Of a stretch of 64,000 bases of DNA, positions 59,012 to 64,000 are shown piece after piece. Below the pieces are notes generated by a model. It was not told where the DNA came from. It worked only from the letters and a program-made list of their open reading frames with translations, and searched no databases. The stretch is from the NCBI GenBank assembly GCA_026874595.1, contig CM049310.1:44044558-44108557 (forward strand), in the 5' to 3' direction. The position numbers were made by a program, and so were the translations under genes. Position 1 is the first letter of the stretch, and each line of letters starts with the position of its first letter. Source of the DNA: Sipunculus nudus. Its lineage: Eukaryota; Annelida; Sipuncula; Golfingiida; Sipunculidae.

Positions 59012-60083
59012 ACTTTCCATGCACACTAAAATACAAATTGTGTCTTAGTCTGTGTGTGTCTGGGTGTGTAAATGTGTTCTGCAATCTATAAAGCAGCATA
59101 TTGTCGGCTTGAACTCCACAGGTCTTAAGCGGTATTGTTCAGCTCAGCTTATAATAAACAAAACAAACAAATTCTCAAGTCCCTTTAGCAAACTTAGGAA
59201 GCTACTTGACAATAGCTACACCGGAATAAAGGTTCTTTGGTTGCATAGCAACAGCACGCTGACCTCTTACTTGGTCACTATATAAATGGGTATCACTTAA
59301 TAATTGATTTGGTTCACAAGATCCCCGGGTTAATAAAATATGAGTTTTGCTGCATTGTATTACAATCATTAGATAATAAACACCGCTTCATATTCAGTGA
59401 GCTGTGGCCTTGGGATATAACTCGTGTTACAGCATAAACGGTTTCCCAGAATTGCTGGGCTACAATGTACAATGAACATGCCTGTATATTAATTTGGAAT
59501 GTATCTGATAATATTGTTTACAAAACATTAAGTACACAGCAGTGTGATATAAATATTTTACACATTTGTAAAGGGCTAGTCTGCAGCCCACTCAATTCTG
59601 CACTGTTTGCACAAAGCTGTCCGTGTTGTTCAAGACTAGACCCCTCCATGTATGTAGATATTAAGCTTACTTTGCGAGAAGCTTTTAACCTTTTTGGCCA
59701 GTTTGAAAGATAAATAGTCAAAAACCTAACCTAGATCAATATTTTATAAAAGGAAAAACTGAGACCTATAAATATTCTCAAATTTAAAAACTAGTAACAA
59801 CTTTCTAGAAAAAGATTATTATGTCGATATTTACCAATAACTTTGATGTATATATTGAGCATTTTAGAAAGTGGTTTTGATCGACAAACTTTTCTTACGT
59901 TTACGATAAAGCTTTTAGAAATGTCGGTCTACTTTAGTTACTTAAGTTACTCTTGTCTAGTTGTCAGGTTCCCGTTATGTTATATAAGCTGTCACCTGAA
60001 TTTTGACGACAGGTACCTTTCTATGGCAAAATGTCACACAGAAACCGTGTAATATATGTGTTTATACGTGTGTGTGATGGTTA
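59009..60083. other. Intergenic stretch, nothing recognised
   Basis: Short ORFs on both strands without motifs. Confidence 0.4.
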
Positions 60084-60274
60084 GAAGAAGGGCTATACAA
60101 TTTATTCCTGAAATTACGACAATTAATCAGACCTCGATAAAGTGGTCTCATTTCAGAGGTTCTCGTCTGAGCGATGTCTCGTATAACGAGCAAAGAAAAA
60201 AATCTGGACAATGAACAAGTGGTCGTTATTTTAGGTGGTCGCTAAACACAGATGTTCGTAAGGTGAGGTTTTAC

Positions 60275-62038
60275 AACAACAAAGTTTATTGTAGAAAGGC
60301 CTCATGGCCCAAAGTACAAATAACTTAAATAACATATAAATATACACAAGTTTGCCATCACTTTCTGCCAATATGTGCTTAATCATGTTAAAAGATATAT
60401 ATGTCGTAGAAAAGAATTGCACTGATATACACAGATGAAAATATATATGTGTACAATTATCAATTATACATAAAATTACGGTATTCAGTGAATTTAATAA
60501 TTTAAGTACTACTTTATGGAATATTATTTTCTGAAATGTTTTCCTGTCTTACTCTGTTTACCTGAAATAAATATACACCTAAATCATACTGTATCTTGTG
60601 ATTCTGTGTTCTCAAAATCTGAATAAGCCCATATTTATTTTGTGGAAAATTCTGTATAAATGATAAAAATTTATTTCTTAAATCTTTATATCTGGAACAC
60701 TTGAAAAGAATATGTGCCTCATCTTCAATTTCATCATTCTTACAAAATTTACAGAGTCTCATATTTACTGGAGTATTACTTCTTCTGCCTACTTCAATCT
60801 CAAAATCATGGTCACTTAGTCGAAATTTTGTTAAAACCTGTCTAAAGATGTATGGGATATTATTTAAGTATCGTTCTGGTTCAATGCCTGATTTTACTTC
60901 ACTATATATACTGAGTTTGGATTTTTCTTTAATTTCAGATAACATCTCTTGCTGTCCGATATCCTTGACTCTTTGTAGAAACATATCAATAAACATTTTT
61001 TCATCACCAACTCCCTGTTCTAACCATGCATGGCCAAATCCATACCTATTCAATAAATGCTTAATATAGCCTGGCCATGTAGGCTTACCTAGTTCATTTA
61101 ACCGTTTTAAGGCATTATAACAAATAAAAGGATATCTAGAATTTCCCATATTCAGTATTCTTAACCAATATTTTAGACATCTCTTAAAGTACATACAATG
61201 CAAAGGATATCTACCACATTCAAGCAGAACTCCTGCATTAAATGTGCTTCTGCTAACACCCAGAATTTCTTTACAAAATCTTGATTGCACATTATCTATA
61301 ATTGGTCTTGATAAGAATCCCCAAATTTCAGAACCATATAATAATGCTGGTGCTACAACTTTATCAAATATATTCATTGTGATATCAGGAGACATTTTAC
61401 CACATTTAGATTCACATTTTTTAACCATATTCAGGCCCTTCTGTGCTTGAAGTGTTAATAATTTCAGACAAGGATTCCAGGACAATGTAGAAGAAAATAT
61501 TATTCCCAGATATTTATATTGGTTCACATTAGTTAATTGTTTTCCCTTAAAATACCATTTTTCATTATGTTTAATTATACCTGCCCTCTTAAATACTACA
61601 GCTTTTGTTTTTTCTGCATTTACTTGCATACCCCAATGGTTACAAAAAATTTCTAAAATGTTCAATATATTTTGTACACGACCAACTGAGTCGCCAACAA
61701 TACATATGTCATCTGCAAAAGCTAAAATATTTATATCTTGGGATTCTTGTGACATTTGAATTCCTGGTAATGTTGCTTCTTTAATCATTACTAAGAACTG
61801 GTTAAGATATAAAATAAATAATATAGGGCTTAGAAGACAACCTTGTCTGGTGCCATTACAACATAAAAAGGTATCAGTTAATCCTTTTTCAGTTTTTACA
61901 CAACAAGTTAAGTGGCTATACATAGATTTCAATACTTTAATTATATTTCCATGAATTCCAATTTTATGTAATCTATACCAGAGCATTTTATGTGGGATTC
62001 TGTCAAAAGCTTTACTAAAATCGACAAAAATACAATAA
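60275..62038 (-). mobile_element. 5'-truncated non-LTR retrotransposon (LINE) insertion
   Basis: A perfect 14-bp target duplication AGGTGAGGTTTTAC flanks it (60261-60274 and 62039-62052). The minus-strand 3' end has a (TTG)n-like tail (AACAACAA on the plus strand), not poly-A. The 5' end cuts into the reverse transcriptase at its motif A, as expected from incomplete target-primed reverse transcription. The 3'UTR is about 240 bp. Confidence 0.88.
60514..62038 (-). pseudogene. LINE reverse transcriptase, C-terminal part (5' truncated, otherwise open)
   Basis: The open frame begins at the truncation with LYCIFVDFSKAFDRIPHKML (RT motif A) and runs without a stop for about 508 codons to TAA/TAG near 60514. 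It contains NGTRQGCLLSPILFILYLN (motif B), LAFADDICIVGDS (catalytic FADD box, motif C), GMQVNAEKTKAVVF (motif D) and a long C-terminal part. The end has a zinc-knuckle-like CKFCKNDEIEDEAHILFKC typical of several LINE clades. The endonuclease and N-terminal RT are missing, so it cannot function. The intact frame and perfect duplication indicate a young insertion. The clade (CR1/L2/Jockey group or other) is not assigned. Confidence 0.9.
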
Positions 62039-62289
62039 AGGTGAGGTTTTACTGAACATGGAAATCAGCATTTTCAATATTGATGGGACTCGACCCTAAG
62101 TCATATACATTTTTGTACACGAGTAGGTGTTAATTATAGTAACCGTTAACCTCTAGAGATAATACATTATGTTATAAGCCTGGTCGGATTCTTGGGCAGG
62201 GAATGCTAAGATATTTACACCAAAATTGCCCGGATGAGAATGTGTTTTGACAAATATGCGATATTTCGATAATTTAACGCCTTCAGAAA

Positions 62290-62353
62290 TTATATATATA
62301 TATATTATTATATATATTATATTATATATATTATAATTGTATAGCCCTTCTTC

Positions 62354-62423
<70 letters not shown>
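62290..62423. repeat. (AT)n arrays at the right end of the split element
   Basis: ATAT/ATTATA runs on both sides of the inverted terminus (62335-62354). Confidence 0.9.
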
Positions 62424-62426
<3 letters not shown>

Positions 62427-63470
62427 TTTACCTAATTTCCTATTTTTCTGAAGAAAACAATTGAAGATTAAGAAAGTTGTATATGTAATTGTTATCTACA
62501 TTAAGCATGGTACAAAATTAATAAAACGAGTAGGATTTCATAGTCACATTTTTATATTTCATTTCAATATATATCCATTAACATCCAGTATACATCAATT
62601 ACGGTCATTATAGGTCAAAACTGCATATAGGTCCATTTACAAACATTTTTTTTTTTGCATTTTCCCCTTAAGACAATATTACAGGTAAATGCCACTCATA
62701 TCATTGTATCCGAATGAATTCATAATGCCTATAACACTTCTGACAAATTTGGATTTACATGACGTTTGGGCGCTATACATTTTACAGGGAATATATTCGG
62801 GAAGTGTATTTTTTTTTAATAGTTGCATGTGCAGTGAAGACACTGCAGTTGATGATAATAAGACAGAGAAGATACAAAGGGTGACAAATAGCAGCTGGAC
62901 GATGTTCAGACAGACAATTTGGACGATTTTGTGTCACCTGGACGATGTTCAGAAAGACGATGTCCAGTTGGACGATATCCAGATCGACGAGCATGGGTTA
63001 ATACTCAGGTTAATACAATCTTGTTGAATGCATCTCGCTACGACGACCCGCTTGGTGTTAACTGATAGCAAAATCTATGTGCTAATAATCAACTGGGCCA
63101 ATAAATATTCTTCTGCAATTGAGTTGTGCTTGTCTGTTTTTTGGATGCATAACACACGATAGTAGCGGAAAGGGACGGCATTTCTGCATTTATATATGAA
63201 TGATTATATGAAAAATTAATATATGAAACAATTTAATGAATATATGTAAATATATGACATGTATATATTATCAATACAAAGACTGTCATAACATGAATTA
63301 ATACAAAATGTACAGCGATTGTCGTTCTAGCTCCTATAGTTATGAACAAAGGCCTTTTGGTGTAATCAATGCTATAATAACGATAACCTGAGCCCTCAGT
63401 ACCTCATACACCGCTTGGAAATTGAGCAGATTTCTAATGAGCAGCCACTGTGTCATAAAAATATTCGTAC

Positions 63471-63516
<46 letters not shown>

Positions 63517-64000
63517 GGCAATTAAGAGTGAAATACATATATAAAGAGAACATGCAAGTAATAGACACAGACAGTGGACTCTGAGAAGGAAAACAGGAAA
63601 TAGATACATAATATACATTAGTTAGGTGGAATTAGATACAATAAATTGATCATTGCCATTAGACTGTTTATTCAGGTGCTCCTTTTGAAGTGCAGTCTCC
63701 TGTCCGCGTCAGATGAGTGGTTTCGCGTGGGTAGGTGTTCTTTTCATACTCAATTAGCTCATTAAGACTGAGCAGACTGCGAAACAATATGTACTTGTGA
63801 TCCATATTTAACATTGATAACTAATATCAGTACATAATAGTTTGAATGTAAAACGTGTAAACATATTGTATTGATCGTGTTTCACTTGTGTATGTTGTGG
63901 TAATGTTTGACGTGCATATTTAAGACTTCATGAATAACACCATATAGTTGAACAGTTCCATAAATGACGCAAATATACTTCACGCTAATCGGCTTATATT
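62354..64000. other. Right-end intergenic stretch
   Basis: Contains an (AT)n run to about 62423. A cluster of GGACGATGTTCAG-type short repeats lies at 62897-62990 and a (GA)n run at 63475-63513. A 112-codon plus-strand frame at 62689-63027 covers the short repeats and is not supported as a gene. Confidence 0.45.
63475..63513 (+). repeat. (GA)n microsatellite
   Basis: About 19 uninterrupted GA dinucleotides. Confidence 0.97.

Larger units (their letters stand above)
60084..62353. mobile_element. TA-flanked element with 19-bp inverted ends, split by a LINE
   Basis: GAAGAAGGGCTATACAATT at 60084 and its perfect reverse complement ending at 62353 are each bordered by TA. That suggests a Tc1/mariner-type MITE. 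Removing the LINE insertion (1764 bp) and one target copy (14 bp) leaves about 490 bp. The interior includes a GTGGTC/GTCTCG-rich segment and an AT-rich right part. Confidence 0.6.

Noticed and set aside
58255-59048. Frames of 124-232 codons, Ser/Leu/Cys-rich
   Set aside because: Translation of the CT/TGTC microsatellite in three frames.

Overview
The window is animal nuclear DNA, most likely from a mollusc and probably a bivalve. It is AT-rich and intron-bearing, with long (AT)n arrays, homopolymer C/G tracts and many dispersed repeats. One 2.6 kb element combines a 180-bp tandem core with an ACGG-type microsatellite, a layout known from bivalve 'pearl'-type elements. There are no operons, rRNAs, canonical tRNAs or CRISPR arrays. 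Gene density is low: parts of four host genes, one doubtful ORF and one decayed retrotransposon ORF. Exon borders were placed by eye from GT/AG sites and reading frame.  Layout: (i) 1-2340, minus strand: two exons of an unrecognised Lys/Glu/Pro-rich repeat protein, leaving the window on the left. (ii) 4.1-10 kb: foldback element, AT arrays, SINE-like copy, solo LTR. (iii) 10.8-13.4 kb, minus: three exons of an ionotropic-glutamate-receptor-type ligand-binding protein. The two lobes are joined directly where the channel pore should be, and the protein ends in a GPI-signal-like tail; this is the most interesting gene here. (iv) 13.6-28 kb: repeat-dominated, with elements rich in GGTCA half-sites, the 180-bp array with a three-unit higher-order period, a second LTR and a pogo-like MITE. 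(v) 28-45 kb: mostly anonymous DNA with microsatellites, a miniature LTR-type element whose direct repeats carry tRNA-like Pol III boxes, and a third LTR. (vi) 45.4-47.6 kb, plus: a two-exon polypeptide GalNAc-transferase. (vii) 47.7-50.2 kb: foldback element, 24-bp minisatellite, fourth LTR in reverse. (viii) 51.7-56.9 kb, plus: a two-exon seven-transmembrane receptor. (ix) 58.4-64 kb: pyrimidine microsatellite, then a 5'-truncated LINE with a perfect 14-bp target duplication nested inside an older TA-flanked element.  The host genes have no evident functional link. Two encode signalling proteins (a glutamate-binding protein and a GPCR), one a Golgi glycosyltransferase and one is unknown. The strongest new candidates are the pore-less glutamate-binding protein, the Pol III-box miniature LTR element and the higher-order repeat array.
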